Positions 17,189 through 25,881 of a stretch of DNA of 64,000 bases are shown piece by piece. How positions within the stretch are numbered: the first letter of the stretch is position 1; each line of letters opens with the position of its first letter. Below the pieces are notes generated by a model, which did not search any database, was not told the DNA's origin, and was given only the letters and a program-made list of their open reading frames with translations. The position numbers and the translations under genes were made by a program. Source of the DNA: Tolumonas auensis DSM 9187 (GTDB taxonomy: Bacteria; Pseudomonadota; Gammaproteobacteria; Enterobacterales; Aeromonadaceae); contig NC_012691.1 of NCBI RefSeq assembly GCF_000023065.1, forward strand, positions 420,501 to 484,500, given 5' to 3'.

Positions 17189-18463
17189 ATGCGTTATCTC
17201 TTTTTACTTCTTCTCATTTCTCTCTCTTGCTGGGGACTGACACTGCCTTTGGATGCGATGCAGCAAGGCTTCCTGTTCTGGCGTAATCAGGGTGTTCAGT
17301 TAACCGGTATTCTTGCTCTTGCCCTGATGGGTGCCTTAATGCTGATGGCGACCCGTCCGGCCTGGCTGGAACAGCGGTTAGGCGGGCTGGATCATCTCTA
17401 TCAGTTGCATAAGTGGAGCGGGATCACGGCCGGCTCCATGGTGCTGCTGCACTGGCTGCTGACGAAATCCCCCCGCTGGCTGGTGGACTGGGGCCTGCTT
17501 GAGCTGGGGCCGCGGCCTGCCGGTGCCCATGTGCCGGATGTCTGGCGCGGCATAGCCAAAGAGGTCGGGGAATACTGCTTCTATGCCATGATCCTGTTTA
17601 TGATCGTCAGTCTGGTTAAAGTCCTGCCGTACGGTCGTTTCCGTCAGATCCACAAAGTGGGGGCAGTCCTGTTTCTGCTGGCCGCCTTTCACAGTATTTA
17701 TCTGTTACCTGATGCCACCCGCTGGACACCGTTTGGTCTGCTGACACTTATCGCCGGTGTGCTGGGTTCACTGGCGGCATTGTGGAGTCTCTTCGGACTG
17801 ATTGGCCGGCCGCGACGTTATCCGGGACAGATCATCGAGATCCGCGAGCATGATGGCAATGTGCTGGAGCTGGAAGTGGTGCTGCCGACAGATTTTCAGG
17901 ATGAGTATCTGCCGGGGCAGTTTGCCTTGCTGACGTTGCATAAGGAGGAGGGTTCGCATCCTTTTACCATTGTGCGGGAAGATGTACAGAACGGCAGTAT
18001 TATTTTTGCTATCAAGGCATTAGGTGATTATACGCGCCAGCTGATCGGGCAAGTGCAGGAGGGCGATGAAGTCACGGTGGAAGGGCCGTATGGCCGGTTT
18101 GTGCTGCCGGAATCGGGCGGCCAGGAGTACTGGATTGCCGGTGGTATTGGCATCACGCCGTTTCTTGCCTGGCTGGAAGGGCTGGTAGCGGAAGGGTATC
18201 ACCGGCCGGGTGCCCATCTCTATTATTGTGTGAACAACCGGCAGGAGATCCTGTTTGCCGAGCGTCTGCAGCAGTTATCCAAACAGACAGGCGTCAAAGT
18301 GACGATCGTCGATCGGGAGACCGATGGTTTTCTGGATCCATCCCGTCTGGATATCGATGAAGACACCCGGCTCTGGTTCTGCGGTCCGAAAGGCATGCGG
18401 GACATGCTGTTAAAACATGTGCCTGCCTCGCAACTGCATTACGAACAGTTCGATTTCCGTTGA
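17189..18463 (+). CDS. Ferric-reductase-like flavocytochrome
   Basis: A 424-residue membrane oxidoreductase: N-terminal ferric-reductase-like haem domain with about six membrane helices (residues 1-205, with paired histidines in HKWSG...LLHWLL and IHKVG...AFHSIY), followed by an FAD-binding barrel (PGQFALL, HPFTI) and an NAD(P)-binding domain (IAGGIGITPFLAWLE, FCGPKGM). Expected to move electrons from NAD(P)H across the membrane to an external acceptor such as ferric iron or, in related proteins, oxygen or copper. The ATG at 17189 opens the first helix. A GTG at 17102 would add an unlikely N-terminus. Convergent with the TehA-family gene. Confidence 0.85.
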   Translation: MRYLFLLLLISLSCWGLTLPLDAMQQGFLFWRNQGVQLTGILALALMGALMLMATRPAWLEQRLGGLDHLYQLHKWSGITAGSMVLLHWLLTKSPRWLVDWGLLELGPRPAGAHVPDVWRGIAKEVGEYCFYAMILFMIVSLVKVLPYGRFRQIHKVGAVLFLLAAFHSIYLLPDATRWTPFGLLTLIAGVLGSLAALWSLFGLIGRPRRYPGQIIEIREHDGNVLELEVVLPTDFQDEYLPGQFALLTLHKEEGSHPFTIVREDVQNGSIIFAIKALGDYTRQLIGQVQEGDEVTVEGPYGRFVLPESGGQEYWIAGGIGITPFLAWLEGLVAEGYHRPGAHLYYCVNNRQEILFAERLQQLSKQTGVKVTIVDRETDGFLDPSRLDIDEDTRLWFCGPKGMRDMLLKHVPASQLHYEQFDFR

Positions 18464-18472
18464 TGAACGGTA

Positions 18473-18496
18473 GCCGCCAGTTATCTGGCGGCTTTT
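18473..18496. terminator. Terminator between the flavocytochrome and tehA-like genes
   Basis: GCCGCCAG-TTAT-CTGGCGGC followed by TTTT on the plus strand. It lies nine bases after the plus-strand stop and overlaps the last codons of the convergent TehA-family gene. Confidence 0.82.
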
Positions 18497-19431
18497 CCAT
18501 ATAGCTGACCGCGTAGCAGCATCTGCACAGTACGGAAGGCCAGATAACCAATAAACAGGTTAGCACCAATAAAAATGGGGATCGCCAGCCATTGTGCGGA
18601 AGGCAGTCCGGCCGCCGCCAGTTTCAGACCGCTGACCGTGGTAGCGGCAACACCGAAGGTATAAGCCCAGTAGGAAGGGGCAAAGGCCTGTGCGCCCAGC
18701 CAGGCACCCAGCCGTAACCCCAGCAGCAACTGAAACAATCCATACCCCCACAGCATCAGCAGCCACGGCGCGGTACTGCCCGGCATTAACAGCAGCGATG
18801 CCATGGCACAGACAACCGGCGGTGCAAACTGAATGCCGAGCAGCGGGCGTTGCGCGACCGGCATGGTTTTCGGATGCCACAGGCGCTGAATGATCAGCGA
18901 CTCCAGCGCCAGCCAGGAGAAAACACCGGCACCGAGAAACAGCCAGCCCCAGTCCGCATGTCCTAAGGCACCTAAAGCCGCCGCACTGGTAAAGTTGCCG
19001 GCAACAGTTGGCAGATACAGCGTCGGGGCGGTATCCAGCGTATCGCGCCCGCCCTGCCAGAGCGTGCCGGTATGCCACAGGGAAAACACCAGATGCCAGC
19101 TGATACCCGCGATAGTCAGCAGCCATGCAGCGGTCAGGGAGTAGGGCAAGACTGCCAGTACGATTAAGAGTGTGGAAGCGCCCAGTAACGCCGGCGTGCC
19201 GCCCTGTACCGGATGCAGAAATTCGGCTTTCACCAGCGCAAAATGGCGGATGGCCTGTGCAAGGTAGCCCAGCAGCAGCACCGCCCAGACGCAACCGGCC
19301 AGCAATAATAATCCTTCACCAATCAGTGCCGGTAACTGCCAGAGATGCGCGGCAATACGCCATGCCTGCCCCAGGCCGGATAAGCCGAGCACCATGCCGA
19401 AGAAAGAGGCGGGGATATGTCTGGATGTCAT
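18481..19431 (-). CDS. TehA/SLAC1-family tellurite-resistance/anion channel
   Basis: A 316-residue inner-membrane protein with about ten hydrophobic helices in the order expected for the TDT (tellurite-resistance/dicarboxylate) family: N-terminal IPASFFGMVLGLSGLG, and a central PTVAGNFTSAAALGALG that matches the TehA helix carrying the pore-lining residues. In the family it acts as an anion channel or transporter, and tellurite resistance is a by-product in E. coli. Symbol withheld because TehA and related C4-dicarboxylate channels cannot be separated here. SD GGAG lies ten bases before the ATG. Confidence 0.82.
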   Translation of the reverse strand: MTSRHIPASFFGMVLGLSGLGQAWRIAAHLWQLPALIGEGLLLLAGCVWAVLLLGYLAQAIRHFALVKAEFLHPVQGGTPALLGASTLLIVLAVLPYSLTAAWLLTIAGISWHLVFSLWHTGTLWQGGRDTLDTAPTLYLPTVAGNFTSAAALGALGHADWGWLFLGAGVFSWLALESLIIQRLWHPKTMPVAQRPLLGIQFAPPVVCAMASLLLMPGSTAPWLLMLWGYGLFQLLLGLRLGAWLGAQAFAPSYWAYTFGVAATTVSGLKLAAAGLPSAQWLAIPIFIGANLFIGYLAFRTVQMLLRGQLYGKAAR

Positions 19432-19463
19432 CGTAGCTTGCTCCTTATTCTTTTCTGAGCAAC

Positions 19464-19495
19464 AAAAAGCCCTGTCAGGCTGGACAGGGCTTTTT
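19464..19495 (-). terminator. Terminator of the tolC operon
   Basis: AAAAAGCCCTGTC-AGGCTG-GACAGGGCTTTTT, a 13-bp perfect stem with T-runs on both strands, between the tolC stop and the tehA-like start. Confidence 0.9.
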
Positions 19496-19519
19496 GATAT
19501 AAATCATGTAGTCAATATA

Positions 19520-20833
19520 TCACTTTTTTGTCATTAACCCATTATTGATATCCAGCAGATCCTGCTCCGACAATGTTCCGGCTGTCTGCTTCAGTTGCAG
19601 GGTGTTCAGGATGTAGTTGTAGCGGGCATCCGAGAGTTTTTGTTTCGCGAAATACAGTTTGGTGGTTGAGTTAAGAACATCAACGATGGTACGGGTTCCG
19701 ACCTGATAACCGGCCTGAGTCGCAGTGAGAGCGCTGTCAGCGGAAATCACCGATTGCTGGTAAGCCTTGATGGTACCGATACTGGCAAACACGTTATTGT
19801 AGTTTTTATACAGATCGGCCTGCATGCTGCGGTAGGTTTTTTCCAGACTTTCGCTGGCAGCGACATAGTTAAACTGCGCCTGTTTTACCTGTGACTGGGT
19901 GGCACCGCCGGAATAGAGTGGCAGATTAAATTGCAGACCAATCGTACCTTCGTTAACGGTACCATCCTCTCTCGAGGCGGTGTTTTTTTCGTAATCCGTG
20001 TAATCGGAATTGGCCCCGAGCTTCAGATCCAGCGTTGGCAAATGACCGGCTTTGGCCAGATCAATCTGTTGTTTTGCTACATCCTTAGCGATACGCAACT
20101 GATTCAGTGCCAGGCTGTGATCCTGTGCCTGTTTCAGCCATTGCTCGGCGCTTTGCGTCATCGGTGTCGGGCTGAAACGTTCGATATTCAGCACATCCAG
20201 ATAACGGTGTTCGGTGCCGGTCAACTGGCGCAGTGCTTCATAACTGTTCGACAAGGCATTCTGTGCATTGATGGTGTCGGCGACGGCCAGATCATGCACT
20301 GCTTTGGCTTCCTGTACATCGGTGATGGCCGTCATGCCGACATCAAAGCGCTGCTGTGTTTCATCCAACTGGCGTTGCAGCGCTTTTTCATTGGTCGTTG
20401 CATACTCAAGACTATCTTGTGCCGCCAGCACACTAAAATAAGCCTGCGCAGTACGCAGCATCAGGCCCTGTTTCTCCAGATTCAGGGCGACATCGCTGGC
20501 CATTGCCTGTTTACTGGTGATATCCGAATTCATCCAGACGGACTGACGGAATAACGCCTGGGTCAGCGTAATGCCAGCACCGGTAGTCCGGGCGGTATAA
20601 GCGTCATCATTGTTTGATTTCAGATAGTTGGCATTCGCATCTAAACCAATCTGCGGCAGTTTGGCCGCATCGGCTTCGTTGATTTTTTCAAAAGCGACGT
20701 TACGTTGCGCCAGTGTTTCCTGTAACTGCGGATCTTTCTCCCGCGCCTGATGATAGATATCGAGCAGGCTTTCGGCATATGCCCACGGGGAGAGCCCCAG
20801 CAGAATAAACACGGACAATAATGATTTTTTCAT
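19520..20833 (-). CDS. tolC: Outer-membrane efflux channel TolC
   Basis: Trimeric channel-tunnel that carries substrates of tripartite pumps across the periplasm and outer membrane. The protein is 437 residues with a signal peptide ending AYA (residues 1-20). It shows the two-fold internal repeat of the OEP family, with long coiled-coil helices (LLDIYHQAREKDPQL; the second repeat has AQAGYQVGTRTIVDVLN where the first has TQQRFDVGMTAITDVQEA). It lacks the acidic tail seen in E. coli TolC. The ATG at 20833 begins the signal peptide. It is the last gene of a TetR-MFP-ATPase-permease-tolC operon (19 bases after the permease). E. coli tolC also lies close to nudF but without ABC genes between. Confidence 0.93.
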   Translation of the reverse strand: MKKSLLSVFILLGLSPWAYAESLLDIYHQAREKDPQLQETLAQRNVAFEKINEADAAKLPQIGLDANANYLKSNNDDAYTARTTGAGITLTQALFRQSVWMNSDITSKQAMASDVALNLEKQGLMLRTAQAYFSVLAAQDSLEYATTNEKALQRQLDETQQRFDVGMTAITDVQEAKAVHDLAVADTINAQNALSNSYEALRQLTGTEHRYLDVLNIERFSPTPMTQSAEQWLKQAQDHSLALNQLRIAKDVAKQQIDLAKAGHLPTLDLKLGANSDYTDYEKNTASREDGTVNEGTIGLQFNLPLYSGGATQSQVKQAQFNYVAASESLEKTYRSMQADLYKNYNNVFASIGTIKAYQQSVISADSALTATQAGYQVGTRTIVDVLNSTTKLYFAKQKLSDARYNYILNTLQLKQTAGTLSEQDLLDINNGLMTKK

Positions 20834-20852
20834 TGGGTTATACACTCCAGTT

Positions 20853-21989
20853 TTAATCCAGCGTTTTCCGGAAACGCAGCACACCTACTAACAGCATAGC
20901 GAATAAAAACAGTAATAATGGCCACAAATGCGGCCACATTTCCGCCATTCCGTTTCCTTTGAGCATAATTCCGCGGATCAGACGAATAAAGTGGGTCAGC
21001 GGTAACAGCTCACCAATCTGCTGCGCCCAGAACGGCATGCCGCGGAACGGGAACATAAAACCGGACAGCAGCATGGAGGGCAGAAAAAAGAAAAAGGTCA
21101 TCTGCATGGCCTGGGTCTGGTTGCGGGCCACACTGGAAATGGTGATTCCGATGCTGAGGTTGGCGGCAATAAACACCAGAATGCCCAGTAACAACCAACT
21201 GCCCGGACCAATAAACGGCACCTCAAATAACAGTTCGGCGACAATCAGGATCACCGCGACCTGCACAAAGCCAATCAAAACATATGGCAGGATTTTGCCC
21301 AGCATGACCTCCAGTGGCCGCACGGGGGTTGCCAGCAGATTTTCCATCGTACCGCGTTCCACTTCGCGGGTAACGGCCAGCGCGGTCATCATGATCATGG
21401 TCATGGTGAGGATCACGCCCATCAGACCGGGCACAATGTTGTATTGCGTCAGACCCTCCGGATTAAACCGCCGCTGGATCACCACCTCATAGGGCTGCGC
21501 TTTACCATTCAGGGCGCTGAGTGTGCCGGTCAGTTCGTGTTGCAACCATTGCTGACTCAGTTGCTGCAGGGCACCAATGGCATTGGCGGTCGCGGAAGGA
21601 TCGGTGGCATCGGCGGCGACCAGCAGTTGTGGCCGTTCTCCGCGCTGCAGTTTTTTGGCAAACCCGGCCGGAATGACCACTGCAAACTGAGCATCACCTT
21701 CTTCCAGCCAGTGATCGGCTTCTGCCTCACCCAGATCGGTCGCGACCAGCTGAAAATAACCGCTGTTTTCTAATCCCTGCACGATTGCGCGGGTAAACGG
21801 GGTTTGTTCATGCGCCACGATGACGGTGGGCAGATGTTTCGGATCGCCGTTGATGGCAAACCCGAACAGGATCAACTGGATCAGCGGAATGCCCAGCATC
21901 ATGGCGAAGGTGAGCCGATCGCGGCGCAGCTGGATAAACTCTTTCACGATCATCGCCAGCAGCCGGTGCCAGCTTAATACCTGATTCAT
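20853..21989 (-). CDS. ABC-2 type exporter permease (YbhS/YbhR family)
   Basis: Membrane component of an ABC exporter, 378 residues. One N-terminal helix (LTFAMMLGIPLIQLILFGFA) is followed by a large periplasmic domain (about 50-175) and five to six C-terminal helices, with the family motif ALAVTREVERGTMENLLATP. This is the YbhS/YbhR/YhhJ layout. E. coli uses two such permeases (ybhS and ybhR), but only one is present here, so it probably works as a homodimer. ATG at 21989 follows AGAGGTG. The eight-base gap after the ATPase gene indicates coupling. Confidence 0.88.
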   Translation of the reverse strand: MNQVLSWHRLLAMIVKEFIQLRRDRLTFAMMLGIPLIQLILFGFAINGDPKHLPTVIVAHEQTPFTRAIVQGLENSGYFQLVATDLGEAEADHWLEEGDAQFAVVIPAGFAKKLQRGERPQLLVAADATDPSATANAIGALQQLSQQWLQHELTGTLSALNGKAQPYEVVIQRRFNPEGLTQYNIVPGLMGVILTMTMIMMTALAVTREVERGTMENLLATPVRPLEVMLGKILPYVLIGFVQVAVILIVAELLFEVPFIGPGSWLLLGILVFIAANLSIGITISSVARNQTQAMQMTFFFFLPSMLLSGFMFPFRGMPFWAQQIGELLPLTHFIRLIRGIMLKGNGMAEMWPHLWPLLLFLFAMLLVGVLRFRKTLD

Positions 21990-21997
21990 AAGCACCT

Positions 21998-22924
21998 CTA
22001 GCGGAAATTATCCTGACTTTGCTGCATCAGATGAATGAACACATCTTCCAGTTGCGGCGTGATCAATTGCCAGCGCAGATCGTTGCGTTGCCGGAATGGT
22101 TCAATCGCCATTGCTAAAGCAGCGGCATCTAATCCATTGATATGCAGGCTGTTACCGAAGCGGGTAATCAGTGCGACAGCGGGGTGGTTTTGCAGCGCCG
22201 GCAAGAGCACATCGACCTCGCCCTCAACCAGCCAGGTCGTAAACTGACTCTGCTGGATCAACTCTTTCGGTGTACCACCGGCCAGCAACTGGCCATAGGC
22301 GATATAACCGAGACGATGACAACGTTCGGCTTCATCCATGTAATGGGTGGAAACCAGCACCGTCATCCCCTCTGCGGCCAGCTGATGGATCTCATCCCAG
22401 AAATCGCGGCGGGCTTTCGGATCAACCCCCGCCGTCGGCTCATCCAGTAACAGCAGTTGCGGTTCATGCAGCATACAGGCGGCCAGCGCCAGCCGTTGTT
22501 TCCAGCCGCCGGATAAGGTGCCGGCCAGCTGATTTTGCCGGGCCTGCAGACCGAGCCGCTCCAGCGCCTGCTGTACCCGTTGTTTGCGTTGCGGCATGCC
22601 ATAAATGCGGGCAATGAAATCCAGATTTTCCCGCAGGCTCAAGTCGTCATACAGGCCGAAACGCTGCGTCATATAACCGACATGACGTTTGATATCGGCG
22701 GCCTGTCTGACAATGTCATAGCCCAGTGTATGACCGGAACCGCTGTCGGGCGTTAGCAGGCCACACATCATGCGGATCGAGGTGGTTTTACCGCTGCCGT
22801 TCGGCCCGAGAAAGCCGAAGATCTCGCCGCGTCGTACCTGCAGGCTCAGGTTATCCACGACCAGCTTGTCACCGAAGCTCTTGTTTAAACCCTGCACATC
22901 GATGATCCAGTTTTCACTGTTCAT
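21998..22924 (-). CDS. ABC exporter ATP-binding protein
   Basis: Cytoplasmic ATPase of 308 residues driving the exporter. Walker A is GPNGSGKTT (near residue 40), signature LSGGWKQRL, Walker B LLLLDEPTAGVD and the switch His in VLVSTHYMDEA. It is a single nucleotide-binding domain, about half the length of E. coli YbhF, which has two, so each transporter would need two copies of this subunit. Three bases follow the MFP stop, so the two genes are tightly linked. Confidence 0.93.
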   Translation of the reverse strand: MNSENWIIDVQGLNKSFGDKLVVDNLSLQVRRGEIFGFLGPNGSGKTTSIRMMCGLLTPDSGSGHTLGYDIVRQAADIKRHVGYMTQRFGLYDDLSLRENLDFIARIYGMPQRKQRVQQALERLGLQARQNQLAGTLSGGWKQRLALAACMLHEPQLLLLDEPTAGVDPKARRDFWDEIHQLAAEGMTVLVSTHYMDEAERCHRLGYIAYGQLLAGGTPKELIQQSQFTTWLVEGEVDVLLPALQNHPAVALITRFGNSLHINGLDAAALAMAIEPFRQRNDLRWQLITPQLEDVFIHLMQQSQDNFR

Positions 22925-22927
22925 GGC

Positions 22928-23884
22928 TTATTGCTCCGTTGGTGACAGTGCAACAGCAACCGGCTGCCCGGGATGCAACGGGAAGGCGTGTGTATCCAGT
23001 GGCTTGGCTTCCACCATAAACACCAACTTGGCGCGGTTTTCTTTACTGTAGATAACGGGTGGCGTGTATTCCGCATTACTGGCAATAAAACTGATCCGCG
23101 CCGGAATCGTCGCCTTGCAACCATCACAACTGATGGTGACACTTTGTCCCGTTTTGATCGTCGCCAGTGCGGTTTCCGGAATATAGAAACGGATCTTCAC
23201 CGCATCGGGAGCTAACAGTGTCACCACCGGAGAACCGGCCGGGATCCATTCACCGGGCAGGTATAAGGTCTCTTCCACCGTTGCCGTAACCGGACTGAGT
23301 GGCGAGGTTTGAGCGACTAACCAATCGGCATGGCCGGTTTGCGCTTCTGCGGCGGTAATGTCGGCCTGCGCAGCCTGACGTAAATCACTACGTGCCGCCT
23401 GCGATGCCAATGAGAGTTGCGCTTTCAGATCGCGGACCTTGCCTTGTGCCTGCAAACGGCTACTGGCGGCCTGATCGAGCGTGGCCTGATTGCTGAAACC
23501 CTGCTGACGTAACCGCTGCTGCCGGCTCAGCTCCTGTTCACTTAAGCGCAGTGCTGCCTGTGCGGCACCGAGCTGTGCTTCCAGTGCAGTGATCTCTTCA
23601 CTGCGTTTGCCTTTACTTAGATCAGCGGCCTGAGCCTGGGCTTTTTTCAGGGTAGCGAGCGCAGTTTGCTGATTGCTGCTGACTTCACTGCTTTCCAGTC
23701 GGAACAATGGCTGGCCAGTCTGAACCGGTTGGCCTTCCGTGACGGCCAGTTCCCGCAGATAACCGGCCACGGGCGTGGCAATCCGCACATAGTCGCCTTC
23801 CACATAGCCGGGCAGGGTGTTTTCGGTTTTCGGCTGACAAGCACTTAAGCCAAAGGCACAAAGCAACAATATGTACTTACGCAT
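22928..23884 (-). CDS. HlyD/YbhG-type periplasmic adaptor lipoprotein
   Basis: Membrane-fusion protein linking the ABC permease to TolC. 318 residues. The N-terminal signal ends in a lipobox (LSAC, Cys at residue 16), so it is probably lipid-anchored in the inner membrane. A biotinyl-lipoyl half-motif (YVEGDYVRIATPVAGYL) follows, then a long alpha-helical hairpin with heptads (about 75-200), then the second lipoyl half and beta barrel (PLSPVTATVEETLYLPGEW). Its start overlaps the stop of the TetR gene by eight bases. Confidence 0.9.
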   Translation of the reverse strand: MRKYILLLCAFGLSACQPKTENTLPGYVEGDYVRIATPVAGYLRELAVTEGQPVQTGQPLFRLESSEVSSNQQTALATLKKAQAQAADLSKGKRSEEITALEAQLGAAQAALRLSEQELSRQQRLRQQGFSNQATLDQAASSRLQAQGKVRDLKAQLSLASQAARSDLRQAAQADITAAEAQTGHADWLVAQTSPLSPVTATVEETLYLPGEWIPAGSPVVTLLAPDAVKIRFYIPETALATIKTGQSVTISCDGCKATIPARISFIASNAEYTPPVIYSKENRAKLVFMVEAKPLDTHAFPLHPGQPVAVALSPTEQ

Positions 23885-24554
23885 GAGGTTCCTCCCGTAA
23901 GGCCATCAGACCGGCCCAGCTGAAACGGACAATGTGGTTTTCTATCTCTTCCAGCCAGCCGGGATCGGTCAGTAAATGCGGGCTGGTGCGGACAATCAGT
24001 GGGCGGGCCAGCACATAGATGATGCACTGACTCATCATACTGAGCGTACAGCGTAACAGCGTATCCGGCGTCTCTTCCGGCAGGATTTGCTGTAGCAGAC
24101 TCAGCATCTGCTGCAGTTGTGGCTGCTGAAAACGATGATAAATATCATCCAGTGCGGCCGTCGGGTTGACCATTTCCCGCAACACCAGCTGGGCTATCCG
24201 GCAACCCTGTTGCTCATCCAGCATCCGTAGCAAAACGCTGTGGATCAGAAAACGGAACCGATCCGGCAACGGTAATTCACTGTCGCTCAGCAGCGGTTGC
24301 TGGGTGATGGCCAGGTCACCGTGGTAACGCAGCACCGCCAGATAGAGCCCTTCCTTACCACCAAAGTGATAATTAATTGCCGAGAGACGCACACCCGCCC
24401 GCGCCGCAATCTGCTGTACCCGGGCCGCCCGGAAGCCCTGTTCTATGAATTCCGGGGTGGCGGCGTGAATAAGTTTCAGCCGCGTTTCTTCGCCGTGCGC
24501 ACTGGCGGCAAGATCATGAATAGTGGGGAAGGCCGGCATAAGTCGTCTCTGCAT
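23877..24554 (-). CDS. TetR-family repressor (CecR/YbiH-like) of the ABC-tolC operon
   Basis: A 225-residue repressor. The TetR helix-turn-helix occupies about residues 20-65 (TRLKLIHAATPEFIEQGFRA, VQQIAARAGVRLSAINYHFGGKEGLY), followed by a ligand-binding domain containing REMVNPTAALDD as in the CecR (YbiH/DUF1956) group. First gene of the exporter operon, as ybiH is in E. coli next to ybhGFSR. The ATG at 24554 follows AAAAGG, and a longer frame upstream lacks family similarity. The promoter region holds two matching palindromes, one overlapping the start, suggesting autorepression relieved by an exported toxic compound. Confidence 0.88.
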   Translation of the reverse strand: MQRRLMPAFPTIHDLAASAHGEETRLKLIHAATPEFIEQGFRAARVQQIAARAGVRLSAINYHFGGKEGLYLAVLRYHGDLAITQQPLLSDSELPLPDRFRFLIHSVLLRMLDEQQGCRIAQLVLREMVNPTAALDDIYHRFQQPQLQQMLSLLQQILPEETPDTLLRCTLSMMSQCIIYVLARPLIVRTSPHLLTDPGWLEEIENHIVRFSWAGLMALREEPHA

Positions 24555-24572
24555 TAGAAAACCTTTTCTAAT
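24553..24572. promoter_or_regulatory. TetR operator candidate 1
   Basis: Perfect palindrome ATTAGAAAA-CC-TTTTCTAAT with nine-base arms, overlapping the ribosome site and start of the TetR gene. Binding would block the operon. Confidence 0.65.
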
Positions 24573-24603
24573 CATTGGCTGATAAGCAGACAGATGCAAG
24601 GAG

Positions 24604-24623
24604 ATTAGAAAAAAAATTCTAAT
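24604..24623. promoter_or_regulatory. TetR operator candidate 2
   Basis: ATTAGAA-N6 (all A)-TTCTAAT with seven-base arms. The half-site matches candidate 1, and the centres are 51 bases apart. It lies between the divergent TetR and nudF genes. Confidence 0.6.
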
Positions 24624-24714
24624 TATTTTGTGACGAAGAATCACTATTGCCCCTGTGCGGGCTTCGGGGTAACCTTCCTTTCTTTGGCATAACGCCAGTA
24701 CGGGAGTCGTCACC

Positions 24715-25356
24715 ATGACAGATCAACTCTTAGCTGCTGATCAGCATTACGATCGTAATGATGTGGAAATTATAAAGTGCGAACCCTGCTTTAAAGGTTT
24801 CTTCCGTATTAACCGTTACCACCTGCGGCATAAGCTTTTTGCCGGTGGCTGGGGGCCGGTTATCCAGCGTGAAATGTTCGAACGGGGCCATGCGGCCGCG
24901 GTTCTGCCATACGATATCGAAAACGATAAAGTGGTACTGCTGGAACAGTTCCGTCTTGGCGCGTATGAAACCAAACAGGATCCGTGGTTGCTGGAGCTGG
25001 TGGCGGGCATTATCGAACCCGGTGAACAGGCTGACGAAGTGATCCACCGTGAAGCAGAAGAAGAATCTGGTCTGAAACTGCAACGTGCTGAGTTCGTACT
25101 GAGTTATATGGTCAGCCCGGGCGGTACGACGGAACGTATTGATCTGTATGTCGGTAAAGTCGATTCGACACTGGCAAACGGTCTGCACGGTCTGGCGCAT
25201 GAAGGCGAAGACATTCGTGTGCATGTGGTCAGTCGTGAGCAGGCTTACCGCTGGGTGGAAGAAGGGCGTATTGATAACGCCACGACGGTCATTGCACTGC
25301 AGTGGCTGCAATTGCATCATGCCGATTTACAACGCCGCTGGTTGGGTGGATCGTGA
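24715..25356 (+). CDS. nudF: ADP-ribose pyrophosphatase NudF
   Basis: Nudix enzyme that hydrolyses ADP-ribose to AMP and ribose-5-phosphate. 213 residues. The Nudix box (GIIEPGEQADEVIHREAEEE-x-G) is complete near residues 98-120, preceded by the LLELVAG and LEQFR motifs of the ADP-ribose subfamily and followed by SYMVSPGGTTERI. First gene of a five-gene plus-strand cluster (nudF, yqiB, cpdA, yqiA, parE) with the same order as in E. coli. Overlaps yqiB by four bases (GTGA). Confidence 0.95.
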   Translation: MTDQLLAADQHYDRNDVEIIKCEPCFKGFFRINRYHLRHKLFAGGWGPVIQREMFERGHAAAVLPYDIENDKVVLLEQFRLGAYETKQDPWLLELVAGIIEPGEQADEVIHREAEEESGLKLQRAEFVLSYMVSPGGTTERIDLYVGKVDSTLANGLHGLAHEGEDIRVHVVSREQAYRWVEEGRIDNATTVIALQWLQLHHADLQRRWLGGS

Positions 25357-25796
25357 CGACGCTGTGTGTTGCCCGGCGTCATGTGCCCGATTTGCCAGAG
25401 TTGCACCGGGCCTATGAAACCAACTACATGGCGCTGATGAAGCTGTTACCTTCGACAAATGATGGCGCAGCCCGGTTGTACAATATTGCGCAATCATTAC
25501 AATTCGCGGTCCGGATTCTGGAAAACACCCGCTACACCACGTTGATTGAAATCTGTCAGCACAATGACGAGTTTCCTGATTTTCTGAGAAGTCACATGCA
25601 AGTCCGGTTATACCACGACGCGCGTATGGCGGAAGTGTGTGTCAGTCAGCAGATTTCCCGTTTACTCCCCAGCTATGATTATCCGAATCCGGCTATGCAT
25701 CAGCGGGACGAAAAAGAACAGTGTAATCACTTTCTGGCAGAATGGCTGCGTTTCTGTCTGGCACACGGGTATAGCGCTGAAGCGCTGGCATATTAA
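25353..25796 (+). CDS. yqiB: DUF1249 protein YqiB
   Basis: Conserved 147-residue cytoplasmic protein of unknown biochemical role, retained in this operon across gammaproteobacteria. It shares with E. coli YqiB the ESTRYTTL-like segment (ENTRYTTLIEI), VRLYHDARMAEVC, YDYPN and HQRDEK. The GTG at 25353 overlaps the nudF stop (GTGA), marking coupled translation, and the similarity to E. coli YqiB begins just after it (HVPDLPEL against YTPDFPEM). No catalytic motif is obvious. Confidence 0.9.
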   Translation: MTTLCVARRHVPDLPELHRAYETNYMALMKLLPSTNDGAARLYNIAQSLQFAVRILENTRYTTLIEICQHNDEFPDFLRSHMQVRLYHDARMAEVCVSQQISRLLPSYDYPNPAMHQRDEKEQCNHFLAEWLRFCLAHGYSAEALAY

Positions 25797-25881
25797 AAAA
25801 TAATGAGATGATGCCACGACCCGGACTGCCCGCAGGATGGGTAAATGAAAGGCATTGTCCGCAAGTATATAGAGAGAGATT

